DNA of 64,000 nt from Leeuwenhoekiella palythoae (lineage in GTDB: Bacteria > Bacteroidota > Bacteroidia > Flavobacteriales > Flavobacteriaceae): positions 682,001 to 746,000 of the forward strand of contig NZ_FQXT01000002.1 of the NCBI RefSeq assembly GCF_900130045.1, in the 5' to 3' direction. The notes under the pieces are model-generated. The model searched no databases. It saw only the letters and a program-made list of their open reading frames with translations, and was not told where the DNA came from. The translations under genes were made by a program, and so were the position numbers. This document shows positions 17,763 to 26,901 of this stretch, in pieces (position 1 is the first letter of the stretch; each line of letters opens with the position of its first letter).

Positions 17763-18537
17763 AATTTTAGATCCGTAATTCTTCACCCCATTTCCCTTCA
17801 TTCCGCAAAAAGGCTTCATTTCGGTAAATGCGGTTCATTCAAAAAAATCTTGAACCCAATCCCGGAAAAAGGGATTACGTTCGCTTGATACAAGTGCACA
17901 ATAAAATGATTGCTCAAAAAGAGACTGAGTCAAACTCAAAATTCTACCAACACACTTTTTTCAAACGCTCATTTCTTTTTCTTGAAAGAACTAAAATTTA
18001 GTTTGAGCCGCTTTGCATAACCAGGCTCCGTTGTCGCTCTTTTTATAAAAGCTTTCCTCAAAACTTAATTTTAAATGGAGGTAATCGAAAAGGAAACGCG
18101 ATGGCGCTATGGAAAGTAAATGGATGCTTAGAAGCAGCTATTTTTCGTTTGAGCGGATATTGAAATCTATCTGATTTGGAGCTTCTGTTTTTCTATCAAA
18201 CTTCAAGAAAACGCTCCAGATATACCAAGTAAATGGTTTTGATTCTCCATAAAATTTGAAAGCATTTGACATCAAAATTAATGCGGATTTTAATTGATAA
18301 CTTAGGGTGTACAAGTTATCATTTTGAGTAGCGAAGCGGACAAAAATGAGAAGCAAGAGGATAACCCGCTGCGCGAGGTTATATAGCTCATTTTTATTTG
18401 TAATTAACTGTCTTTAAGTGAGTTGTTTAAACTTTGCAAAGTGTTGAAAATAACTGCTTTGTAGCGATTTTTCGTGAAACGCTTCAAAACCCTTATAAAT
18501 AGGGCGATTGATTATCCTAATCTTTAAAAACCTAGTG
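17763..18537 (+). other. Long non-coding stretch with inverted repeats upstream of bfmA
   Basis: About 775 bases without a convincing gene. Visible structures are AATCCC/GGGATT (17858-17876), GATAACTT/AAGTTATC (18296-18320, 9-base loop) and the nested hairpin at 18342-18395. A GC-richer patch (GAGTAGCGAAGCGGAC, about 18326-18341) resembles sequence I associate with the region before mobilization genes in Bacteroidota conjugative elements. I read it as a decayed transfer-origin-type region; this is inference. A 72-codon minus-strand frame at 18138-18356 overlaps the repeats and looks spurious. Confidence 0.45.
18342..18395 (+). repeat. Nested inverted repeat (possible relaxosome or oriT structure)
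   Basis: Outer arms AAAAATGAG (18342-18350) and CTCATTTTT (18387-18395) enclose inner arms ATAACCCGC (18361-18369) and GCG-A-GGTTAT (18373-18382) with a TGC tip. Such nested stems are common at transfer origins, and the orphan mobilization gene starts 143 bases downstream. Confidence 0.4.
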
Positions 18538-18861
18538 ATGCCTAAACGATTTTCCCGAATAAATTTTCACACCGAAACAGTGAAGCGTTTTAAAAAGTAC
18601 GCCTTAGCAAATGATGCGAATTATACCGAAACCTTAGATGCTATTTTAGACTTTTTTGAGCAGAATTCCATCAATCCATTTGAGCCCTTTGATGATTCTA
18701 AACAGCGATTGGAGACACTAATTAATAAACGAATGGATGGGGTAGAAGCTATATTGCGAAGAATAGAAACGGAACAAACCAAACCCACTAAAGAATTATT
18801 GGATCGACTTTTTAACCAAAAGGAAGAGGAGCAACCCAACTTTGTTGAGCGGAAATTTTGA
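18538..18861 (+). CDS. bfmA: BfmA/BtgA family mobilization accessory protein (orphan)
   Basis: A 107-residue protein starting at the ATG at 18538 (a TTG at 18508 would add 10 residues not typical of the family). The N-terminus FSRINFHTETVKRFKKYA followed by ANYTETLDAILDFFE is a ribbon-helix-helix-like DNA-binding part. The C-terminal stretch RMDGVEAILRRIETEQT then KPTKELLDRLF is the hallmark I recognise from BfmA/BtgA proteins, which bind oriT DNA and assist the relaxase of Bacteroidota mobilizable elements. Normally the relaxase gene follows. Here only about 200 non-coding bases and then a convergent regulator gene follow, so the transfer module has been deleted. Confidence 0.75.
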   Translation: MPKRFSRINFHTETVKRFKKYALANDANYTETLDAILDFFEQNSINPFEPFDDSKQRLETLINKRMDGVEAILRRIETEQTKPTKELLDRLFNQKEEEQPNFVERKF

Positions 18862-19063
18862 TAAAGGAATTAATAATTTTCACTAGATATTACGGCGTTG
18901 TAAAAGCTTTTTTTGAATTTATTTATTGAGTGAAAACTATGAAATAACGACTTTTATTTTTAGTTGTTCTGTCTTACGATGTTGATTTTAGTGAAGATTT
19001 ACAGCAACACGATGTAGAAAATAATTTGAAGAATTTTCGATACACCTTTAAAATAATGATTGT

Positions 19064-21973
19064 CTAGGCTGCCGATTTAGAAAGATTTTCTAAAAAGCTA
19101 TTAAAGTTTTCATCATTTACATCTAGTTTTTTTCTTACGCGATATCGAGCTGTTTCTACTCCTCGAATGGAAATATTCAATAGTGGTGCAATTTCCTTGT
19201 TTGTAAGATTCATTTTTACAAATGCGCATAAGCGTAATTCTCTTTTTGAAATTCCGGGATCGATTTCTTTAAGTTTTTTGAAAAAGTTTTCGTGTACTTT
19301 TTCAAAATGTACGTCAAAGACATTAAGATACTCTTCACCCATTCTATGTTGATTCAGATTAAACAAAACTTCTTGAAGTCTTTTACGTGCTGCTTGGGTT
19401 TTAAGCGAATTTTTAAAATCTTTTAGAGCATTAAATGTATCAGTAAATATTTCTTTCTTTTTTACTAAAAGCATAGTGTAATTTGCCAATTCTTTACTTT
19501 TTGTAAGATTGTCTTGTTCTAGTTGTTCCTTATGTTTTTTTATACGGGCTTTGTCTTTTTCAAGCTTTAACTGTTCAATTTCTAACTCGAGAAGTTTTTT
19601 TGACTTTGCCGCAGCAAGTTTTTCTTTTTGTCGTTCTCGATCTATTTTTTTATTCACTAGGCGCCTGGTAATAAATAAGGCAACTATAAAACTGAGTATA
19701 TATAAAAGGTAAGCCAACCTGGTGCTATACCATGGTTGAGGAATACTAAAACTCAGAGAGGCTTCTTCTGCAGTTTGACCAAGGTAATTGCGACTTCTAA
19801 CCTTAAAAGTGTAGGACCCTGGAGCAGGATGCGTATATTCTTTAAATGCATTGGTCGACCAAGACGACCAATTAGAGTCTATGCCGTCAAGCATATATTG
19901 AAACTCTTTCTGAGATGATGGGGTTAAACGAGGTGCAGCAAATTCAAACCGAAGCATTTCAATATTTGTAGGGAGTTGCTCGGTATTTTTTAATGCAATA
20001 GAACTAGAAATTTGACCTTTCTCTTTATAACTTACATTTCTAAGGATTGTTTTTGCAGAACTTAAGTTTCTCTTTGATAAATCAAATAGAAACACACCAT
20101 TTGTTGCACCTATAAGTACGTGATGATTATCAAGAGGTAATATGCTTTCCATTCCTCTATTCAAATAACCTTTTAAATCTAAGAAAAGGTTTTTATGTAA
20201 TTTATTTTCTTCATTTTTCTTAAAATATCCTACTTCATCATCTTGAACAAACCATACTTTGTCGCTATGTTGTAGCAATTTGCGCGTGTTAAGTTTCGGG
20301 TTCAAAATTGAATTCAGTGAGTCGTGAGGTGTAAACAGGGTGTTTTTATTGTCAAAAGTGTAAACTCCTGTATTCGTAGTAAAAATAATATCCTTGTCGA
20401 AGGCTGTTACATTAACATTAAATGAGGATTGAAGACCATTTTGGTCAGTATAATGTTCAACAGCAAAGACCCTAGTTAATTCTGGATTTAGTTTAAGCTT
20501 ATAAACACCTTTATATCCGTGACAGATCCAAAAGTTTGTAGACGAATCAATTTGAAGAATGTCCCTACTAGACTCTTCAAAGCCCTTAATCTTATTACCT
20601 ATGGTCCAAGATTCATTATAAGATAATGGGTAAATACCGGAATATGTTGCTGCTAAGAAGGTATTATCATAACCCTTGAGTTTTAGTACTTTCCAAATAC
20701 CATGAATAGTACCAATCCGTTTAGGTCGAAAATTATCTAAGCGAAAAAGCCCTTTATCATGACCAACTAAGATTTCACCATTTAATTGTTGAATTGACCA
20801 AGCTTGACCTTCTAAGTCAGGGATTTTTTTGAAGTTGAGATCGTTTGTTGAATAGGTGTCGATGTCAAATAGGCTATAGTAAACGCCAGTATTTGTGGCG
20901 AGGTATAAATAACCCTCAAAAATATGCATGTCAGATATTGAAGAGCTGTCGAAAAGTTGAGATATAGGAGAATTGAACTCGACAAAATCAATACCATTAT
21001 TCATTAAAACCCAAATACGATCCTTATCTATTTGTGGATAAATAGAAAGAATGGTTGAATTGTTAAGTTTTGAAAAACTAATGTCATTAGTTTCTAATTC
21101 AAAATTTTGATTGATTTTTAAAATTTTACTTGATAAAGTCCCTAAAAGATAATGATCTTTAAAAAAGACTGCCGTTAGAATTAGCTCTTGTTGTTCTTTT
21201 TTAAATAGACTTTTAATAAAGGTTATTTTCTTCGTCGCACGATTGGCAAGATAGAGTTCGCCATTCTTGGTAAGTATCACTAGTTCTTCTTTAACTTTTG
21301 TGGGTAAGAACGCTATGATTGAGGAAGACAAATTATCAGCCTTAAATAGTAGTTGTAAATTAGAAGAGCTAGGGTCGTATTCAAATATACCAGTACCTTG
21401 ATCCTGCACATATAAGTGACCGTTGACCGTCCCTGAATATAAAAAATTAGAATTGGCTTTTATATGCGTCGTGGTGTTGTCTGAAACTACTATTAATTCT
21501 CTAAATGTTCTGTATATTATAGCATCCTTAAAATTATGAGCTTGCCAAAAATTTTCTAAGTTGTCCGTTTCTAATTGTAATTCGTCAACTTGAGAGGCAT
21601 AGAAGTAGTTTCCATTTTCATCTTTTTTTATAACCCCTATTTCATTGTAACCACCTACGTGAATGACATTGTTATTGTCTTTTACTAAGCTTCGTACAGT
21701 AGAGTGATTTGGTAAGGTTAGTTTTTGCCATCGTTCACCATCATAGATTATAACTCCATCATTATTTCCAAAGTAAAGAATTCCATCATCGTCTTCTGTC
21801 ATAGTCCAAAATTGTCCATCGGCTTCAAAATCTGTTCGATCGTAATGGGTAATCTTGGGTATAACTCCATCCAATTTGGTTTGCTCTTGTGCAATGCTAT
21901 AGGTGCAGCAGAATAGCATGCACATAATATAGTTTAAGAAAGCATCAGGATATTTATGTAGTTCTTGAGGCAT
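19064..21973 (-). CDS. Propeller/Y_Y_Y sensor with LuxR-type HTH, PUL regulator
   Basis: A 969-residue one-protein transmembrane regulator. A signal-like N-terminus (MCMLFCCTYSIAQ near 17-29) leads into a periplasmic two-component-regulator-type beta-propeller (about 50-680, repeats such as GILYFGNNDGV and TNTGVYTFDNK). Then come a Y_Y_Y domain (about 665-745), one membrane helix (about 753-772), a long coiled coil (about 775-840) and a C-terminal LuxR/GerE helix-turn-helix (about 913-965, LTNKEIAPLLNISIRGVETA). No kinase or receiver domain is present, so it differs from classical hybrid two-component systems and should act directly on DNA. It diverges from the SusC gene at 22243 with 269 bases between them, the usual arrangement for a PUL-specific activator. 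Confidence 0.9.
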   Translation of the reverse strand: MPQELHKYPDAFLNYIMCMLFCCTYSIAQEQTKLDGVIPKITHYDRTDFEADGQFWTMTEDDDGILYFGNNDGVIIYDGERWQKLTLPNHSTVRSLVKDNNNVIHVGGYNEIGVIKKDENGNYFYASQVDELQLETDNLENFWQAHNFKDAIIYRTFRELIVVSDNTTTHIKANSNFLYSGTVNGHLYVQDQGTGIFEYDPSSSNLQLLFKADNLSSSIIAFLPTKVKEELVILTKNGELYLANRATKKITFIKSLFKKEQQELILTAVFFKDHYLLGTLSSKILKINQNFELETNDISFSKLNNSTILSIYPQIDKDRIWVLMNNGIDFVEFNSPISQLFDSSSISDMHIFEGYLYLATNTGVYYSLFDIDTYSTNDLNFKKIPDLEGQAWSIQQLNGEILVGHDKGLFRLDNFRPKRIGTIHGIWKVLKLKGYDNTFLAATYSGIYPLSYNESWTIGNKIKGFEESSRDILQIDSSTNFWICHGYKGVYKLKLNPELTRVFAVEHYTDQNGLQSSFNVNVTAFDKDIIFTTNTGVYTFDNKNTLFTPHDSLNSILNPKLNTRKLLQHSDKVWFVQDDEVGYFKKNEENKLHKNLFLDLKGYLNRGMESILPLDNHHVLIGATNGVFLFDLSKRNLSSAKTILRNVSYKEKGQISSSIALKNTEQLPTNIEMLRFEFAAPRLTPSSQKEFQYMLDGIDSNWSSWSTNAFKEYTHPAPGSYTFKVRSRNYLGQTAEEASLSFSIPQPWYSTRLAYLLYILSFIVALFITRRLVNKKIDRERQKEKLAAAKSKKLLELEIEQLKLEKDKARIKKHKEQLEQDNLTKSKELANYTMLLVKKKEIFTDTFNALKDFKNSLKTQAARKRLQEVLFNLNQHRMGEEYLNVFDVHFEKVHENFFKKLKEIDPGISKRELRLCAFVKMNLTNKEIAPLLNISIRGVETARYRVRKKLDVNDENFNSFLENLSKSAA

Positions 21974-22128
21974 TAATATGGTGTTTTCAAAAAATTAATA
22001 CTTTTTTACATTTTTAATGTATTGAAATACAGTGGTTAATAAAAAATGAAGTAGTTGTGGTGTAGTTGTTTAACATTGTGACGTATCGCAAGTGTAGTGC
22101 TTTTTTAAATCATACGTTTATTACATCC

Positions 22129-22136
22129 TAATTTTG
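22129..22136 (+). promoter_or_regulatory. Candidate -7 promoter element of the PUL susC gene
   Basis: TAATTTTG matches the Bacteroidota -7 consensus TAnnTTTG. A transcript would start near 22141, leaving a leader of about 100 bases before the ATG at 22243. No perfect TTTG is seen at the -33 position (only a T-run at 22101), as expected for an activator-dependent promoter. Confidence 0.5.
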
Positions 22137-22155
22137 ATCCATACAATCTTAATAA

Positions 22156-22167
22156 GAAAACGTTTTC
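22156..22167. promoter_or_regulatory. Perfect palindrome GAAAACGTTTTC, candidate operator
   Basis: A 12-base perfect palindrome with a central CG lies between the divergent regulator and susC genes, about 15 bases downstream of the predicted susC transcription start. The pattern resembles LacI-family operators. No LacI-type gene is in the window, so the protein that binds is unknown; the linked LuxR-type regulator is an alternative. Confidence 0.4.
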
Positions 22168-22242
22168 GTTGTCAATATTATTGAGAATATGACAATGTTA
22201 ATCTTTTTGATTGCAAGAATCAACTTTTAAAAATTTAATCGA

Positions 22243-25200
22243 ATGAGAATTAAAAACTACTTTTTAGTAATGTTTTTGTTAGCAGTGTCGGGTTTGAGTG
22301 CTCAAGTAAATACAATTACTGGGACTATTCTTGATGCAAATGCTATGCCTTTACCTGGTGCCAATATTTTGGTAAAGGGAAGTACTCAAGGTACACAAAC
22401 TGATTTTGATGGTAATTTTAGTGTCGAGGCTAGCCCTGATGATATTCTAGTTATTTCTTATGTAGGCTTTGTGACTCGTGAAATATCAGTAGGACAACAA
22501 ACAGATTTGAAAATAACCTTGGCTGAGGATGCAGCAGCTCTAGATGAGGTAGTGGTCGTGGGTTATGGAACTCAAAAAAAGAGTGTGGTTACCGGCGCAA
22601 TCTCAAGTGTAAAAGCAAGCGAGATTGAAAACCTACCTAATAACCGTATTGAACAATCACTTCAAGGTAGAACTTCGGGGATTACCATTGCCGCTAACTC
22701 CGGTCAGCCTGGATCATCATCAACTATTCGCGTGCGTGGGATTACCAGTTTTGGTAACAACGAGCCACTTTGGGTTGTAGATGGGGTTATCGTAGATGCA
22801 GGTGGTATTGGTTATCTAAATCAGTCTGATATAGAGTCTATAGAAGTGCTTAAAGACGCAGCATCACAAGCGATTTATGGAGCAAGAGCTGCAGCAGGTG
22901 TGGTTTTGGTAACCACTAAAAAAGGAAAACTAGGTAAACTATCGGTAAGTTATAATGGTTTTACTGGATTGTCTGGTCCTGCTCGCAAGCTTGACCTGCT
23001 TAATGCCACTGAATACGCAACGCTTTTCAATGAAAAATATGCAAATGATTATTCTGGAGCGCCACAAGATTTTGCTTTACCTTTTCCTAACCCTGAAAGT
23101 CTTGGTGAGGGGACTGACTGGCAAGAGGTTATATTTAACAATAGTGCAAAAAAAGAAAATCATGAATTTAGTTTAAGTGGAGGAAATGATGTGTCCACGT
23201 TCTACATGTCTTTTGGCTATTTTGATCAAGAAGGTATTGTAGCTAAGGATATCTCAAGATACCGTAGACAAAATATAAGATTAAATTCAACTCATCATAT
23301 CAATGATTTTATTACTGTAGGAGAAACGGTTGGATATTCTAATGAGAAAAGTACGGGGATTGGTAATACTAACAGCGAATTTGGAGGTCCCTTAAGTTCT
23401 GCAATCAATCTTGACCCAATAACACCTGTGGTTATTACAGATCCTGCTGTGGCTAACTCAGGACTATATACCAATGACGGGATCATTAGAAACCCTAATG
23501 GAAACCCATACGGAATTTCAAATTTTGTAATTCAAGAAATGACTAACCCATTAGCCTATACACAAACAAGATTAGGAAATTATGATTGGGCTGATAATTT
23601 TGTAGGTAATATTTATGTAAACCTTGAGCCTATTGAAGGACTCAATTTAAGAAGTACACTAGGAGGTAAACTCGCATACTATGGATATGAAAGCTTTACG
23701 CCAGTATCGTTTTTGAATACTTCAACTATAACCGCTCAGAATAATATATCTAGAGGTTCAAACAGAGGTTTTGGATGGAATATTGAGAACACGCTTTCTT
23801 ATACAAAGCAGTTGGGTGATCACGATTTTACTATTTTGTTAGGTCAAGGCTCCTATTCTGAAAATGATACAAAAGGGGAGAATGTAACCTATAATGACAT
23901 CCCGGTAAATAGTAGAGAAGATGCTGCGTTTATACAGGTGCCAGATGATCAAATAATTGCAAGCGCCTATATAGGCACAGAACATAGAGTTACCTCTTTA
24001 TTCTCTCGTTTAAGCTATAACTACAAGGAGAAGTACATTTTTACCGGGATCATACGTCGTGATGGCTCATCTCGTTTTGGGGCTAATAATAAATATGGTT
24101 ATTTCCCGTCATTCTCTCTAGGTTGGAATCCTGTTAATGAGGATTTCTGGAAAGAGAATGATTTTGTTAATCAATTCAAACTGCGAGGAGGTTATGGTGT
24201 TGTAGGTAGTGATGCTATTGGTGACTTTAGATACCTTTCTACCATAGGTGCGGGCCGTAATTATACCTTCGGAAATGTATCAGCAGTTGTTATTGGGAAT
24301 AGCCCAAATGCGCCAGCTAATCCTGACTTAAAATGGGAAGAGACTAGACAAAGTAATATTGGTTTTGATGCTCGTTTCTTTAATACGCTTACCATGACGG
24401 TTGACTTCTATAACAAGAAAACGGTTGGAATTTTACAGGATGTACGTCTTCCTGGTTATGTAGGTGCAACAGGGAGTCCTGCTGCTAACGTAGCTGATAT
24501 GGTTAATAAGGGATTTGATATTGAAATGGGATATTCTGATAGTTTTGGAGATCTAAATGTATCGCTTCGTGGTAACCTCTCATACCTTCAAAATGAAGTT
24601 GTTTATTTAGGTAATGGTATTGACTTCTTATCGGGTGGAGCAGGTTTTCAGTCGAGTACTTATCCAATCACGCGTACTGCAGTGGGGCAGCCTTATAATT
24701 CATTCTTCGGTTTTCAAACCCGAGGAATCTTTCAAAATCAAGAAGAAATTGATTCTTATGTAAACTCAGAAGGTGTGGTTATTCAACCTAATGCAGTACC
24801 TGGAGATTTTAGATATGAGGATATTGATGACAGTGGCTCTATTAATGCAGACGATCGTAAATTTTTAGGAAGTTCAATTCCAAAATATACATTTGGTTTA
24901 ACACTAAACCTTGACTATAAAAACTTTGACCTTTTAGTGTTCTCTCAAGGAGCGGCAGGTAATAAAATTTTTCAAGGCTTAAGACGACTTGATATTAGTA
25001 ATGCAAATTATCAAACAGAAGCTTTAAACCGATGGACTGGTGAAGGAACATCAAATTCTTTTCCACGCTTAAGCAATGATGATAACAACAATAACTTCAC
25101 AAATCCCTCAGATTTTTATTTAGAGAATGGAGATTACCTGCGCATCAAAACAATTCAACTGGGATATTCTCTGCCTAGAAATGTTATTGATAATGTAGGT

Positions 25201-25359
25201 CTTACAAGACTTAGGGTATATCTAACGGGAGAGAATCTATTCACATTTACAAAATACACAGGCTTCGACCCGGAAATTGGTGGTGGAATTTTTGGAATAG
25301 ACCGAGGATTTTACCCACAGGCACGAACTGGTTTAGTAGGCCTTAATATTCAATTTTAA
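22243..25359 (+). CDS. SusC/RagA-type TonB-dependent receptor of the glucan PUL
   Basis: A 1038-residue outer-membrane importer. A signal peptide ends at GLSA-Q (about 20). A carboxypeptidase-regulatory-like domain follows (about 22-97, GTILDANAMPLPGANILVKG), then the TonB box region EVVVVGYGTQKKS at about 102-114, the plug (about 110-230; IEVLKDAASQAIYGARAAAG) and the barrel to the C-terminal aromatic residue (GLNIQF). There is no STN domain, so control should come from the divergent LuxR-type regulator and not from FecR. It pairs with the SusD at 25370 to import oligosaccharides released by the surface enzymes encoded downstream. The ATG follows the A/T-rich stretch typical of this phylum. 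Confidence 0.96.
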   Translation: MRIKNYFLVMFLLAVSGLSAQVNTITGTILDANAMPLPGANILVKGSTQGTQTDFDGNFSVEASPDDILVISYVGFVTREISVGQQTDLKITLAEDAAALDEVVVVGYGTQKKSVVTGAISSVKASEIENLPNNRIEQSLQGRTSGITIAANSGQPGSSSTIRVRGITSFGNNEPLWVVDGVIVDAGGIGYLNQSDIESIEVLKDAASQAIYGARAAAGVVLVTTKKGKLGKLSVSYNGFTGLSGPARKLDLLNATEYATLFNEKYANDYSGAPQDFALPFPNPESLGEGTDWQEVIFNNSAKKENHEFSLSGGNDVSTFYMSFGYFDQEGIVAKDISRYRRQNIRLNSTHHINDFITVGETVGYSNEKSTGIGNTNSEFGGPLSSAINLDPITPVVITDPAVANSGLYTNDGIIRNPNGNPYGISNFVIQEMTNPLAYTQTRLGNYDWADNFVGNIYVNLEPIEGLNLRSTLGGKLAYYGYESFTPVSFLNTSTITAQNNISRGSNRGFGWNIENTLSYTKQLGDHDFTILLGQGSYSENDTKGENVTYNDIPVNSREDAAFIQVPDDQIIASAYIGTEHRVTSLFSRLSYNYKEKYIFTGIIRRDGSSRFGANNKYGYFPSFSLGWNPVNEDFWKENDFVNQFKLRGGYGVVGSDAIGDFRYLSTIGAGRNYTFGNVSAVVIGNSPNAPANPDLKWEETRQSNIGFDARFFNTLTMTVDFYNKKTVGILQDVRLPGYVGATGSPAANVADMVNKGFDIEMGYSDSFGDLNVSLRGNLSYLQNEVVYLGNGIDFLSGGAGFQSSTYPITRTAVGQPYNSFFGFQTRGIFQNQEEIDSYVNSEGVVIQPNAVPGDFRYEDIDDSGSINADDRKFLGSSIPKYTFGLTLNLDYKNFDLLVFSQGAAGNKIFQGLRRLDISNANYQTEALNRWTGEGTSNSFPRLSNDDNNNNFTNPSDFYLENGDYLRIKTIQLGYSLPRNVIDNVGLTRLRVYLTGENLFTFTKYTGFDPEIGGGIFGIDRGFYPQARTGLVGLNIQF

Positions 25360-25369
25360 AACTAGAGTT

Positions 25370-26884
25370 ATGAAACTAAAAACAATTTTATACCCTGCTG
25401 TTGGAATTTTAATTACCGCATCAGTGCTTTCATGTTCTAAAGATTATATCGAGCTAGATCCTTTAGGGCAGCCCTTAGTAGATAATTATTATTCAAATGA
25501 AGATGAAGCTTATTCAGGCTTAGTAGCTGTCTATGATATTATGGGTAAGCAGTCTAAGAGTTTTGAGAATATGATTACAATGATGAACGCAGGTTCTGAC
25601 GATCATTTTGCAGGTGGGGGTGGACCATCAGATGGTGTTGGTATTCAATCTTTTTCAAATTATACTATTGATCCTGCAACGATTCCGGGAAGCTTCTGGA
25701 ATGATTATTTTCAAGGGATTTTTAGAGCAAATATTTTGCTTCAAAAATTGCCAGAAGTGCCTATGGATGATGCACTTCGAGCAAGATTTACAGCTGAAGC
25801 AAAAGCCTTACGCGGTTATTATTATTTTGAGCTTGTAAGACTTTTTAGAAATGTGCCCTTGTTCACTGAGCCTATCCTGACTAGTGAAATTTATAATGTA
25901 GAACAGGCGGCTCCTGAAGCTGTTTATGCTCAAATAGAAACAGACCTTAGCGAAGCATTTCAAGATTTACCTGCACGTATTACTGATTTAGAAAATGAGG
26001 CAGGCCGTTTAACTCAAGGTAGTGTACAGGCTCTTTTGGGAAAAGTATATCTCTATCAAGGCAAAAATCAATTGGCAGCACAAGAATTATCAGAAGTTAA
26101 TGGTACTCCCGGAGGAACCAGTAAATATGGTTATCAGCTGGTAGCAAACTTTGAAGATCTCTTTAACCTGAACAATACGTTTAATTCAGAATCAATACTT
26201 GAACTGGCAGCCACAAGTCTTGCAAATGTAGACTACAATGTATGGGGCGGAGGTCAAAATGAAGGTAATACAGTCAACCAAATGGTTGGTCCTAGAGGAT
26301 ATTCACGCACAGCAGGTTCTAATGCACCTGACTATGCGGGTGGTTGGAGTTTTAATACGGTAACTCAAGGCCTATATGATGTCTTAGATGGCGACCCTAG
26401 ATTTGACGCAACCATTGCTGATCTAAAAGCATTAGAAGCAGCAGGGGAAGCAACATACACTCCAGGTAATAAGGATACAGGATATTTTCTAAAAAAGTTT
26501 ATGCCTCTCAATGCTGATAAGTCTACTGGTGGTGGAAATGTTGAATTGAACTATAGACAGAATGTCTACATCATTCGATTAGCTGATACCTATCTTTTAG
26601 AAGCTGAAGCTCTTGGTGCAAGTGGAGCAAGAGCGCAAGCATTGCTTGATGCCGTTCGAGCACGTGTTGGTCTGGCACCGGTACCAGTGAGTATGGATAA
26701 TATCATGTTAGAACGCAGACGTGAATTAGCAGGAGAAGGGCATAGATGGTTTGACTTAGTGCGCACCGGAAGAGCCGCATCAGCATTGTCAGATCGTGGA
26801 TTTACAGCGGGTAAAAATGAAATCCTTCCTATTCCATTAAATGAATTAGAAAACACACTTATTGTTCAAAACCCTAATTACTAA
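25370..26884 (+). CDS. SusD/RagB-type glycan-binding lipoprotein
   Basis: A 504-residue surface lipoprotein (lipobox SVLSC, Cys22, then SKDYIELDP). It has typical SusD segments: NYYSNEDEAYSGLVAVYD near the start, FTAEAKALRGYYYFELVRLF at about 139-158, VQALLGKVYLYQGK at about 220-233, and a C-terminal YIIRLADTYLLEAEAL followed by ERRRELAGEGHRWFDLVRTG. It binds the polysaccharide or its oligomers over the SusC barrel. It starts 10 bases after the receptor gene and is followed 17 bases later by the third lipoprotein of the complex. Confidence 0.96.
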   Translation: MKLKTILYPAVGILITASVLSCSKDYIELDPLGQPLVDNYYSNEDEAYSGLVAVYDIMGKQSKSFENMITMMNAGSDDHFAGGGGPSDGVGIQSFSNYTIDPATIPGSFWNDYFQGIFRANILLQKLPEVPMDDALRARFTAEAKALRGYYYFELVRLFRNVPLFTEPILTSEIYNVEQAAPEAVYAQIETDLSEAFQDLPARITDLENEAGRLTQGSVQALLGKVYLYQGKNQLAAQELSEVNGTPGGTSKYGYQLVANFEDLFNLNNTFNSESILELAATSLANVDYNVWGGGQNEGNTVNQMVGPRGYSRTAGSNAPDYAGGWSFNTVTQGLYDVLDGDPRFDATIADLKALEAAGEATYTPGNKDTGYFLKKFMPLNADKSTGGGNVELNYRQNVYIIRLADTYLLEAEALGASGARAQALLDAVRARVGLAPVPVSMDNIMLERRRELAGEGHRWFDLVRTGRAASALSDRGFTAGKNEILPIPLNELENTLIVQNPNY

Positions 26885-26901
26885 TTGAAAATCTTAAAGT
26901 T

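Noticed and set aside
18138-18356. A 72-codon minus-strand frame upstream of bfmA
   Set aside because: It overlaps inverted repeats, has no recognisable domain and is better explained as non-coding transfer-region DNA.
18948-19062. Open plus-strand stretch after bfmA (contains LVVLSYDVDFSEDLQQHD) ending at a TAG
   Set aside because: It lacks a start codon and matches no family I know; it could be a decayed gene end, but the evidence is too thin to call a pseudogene.
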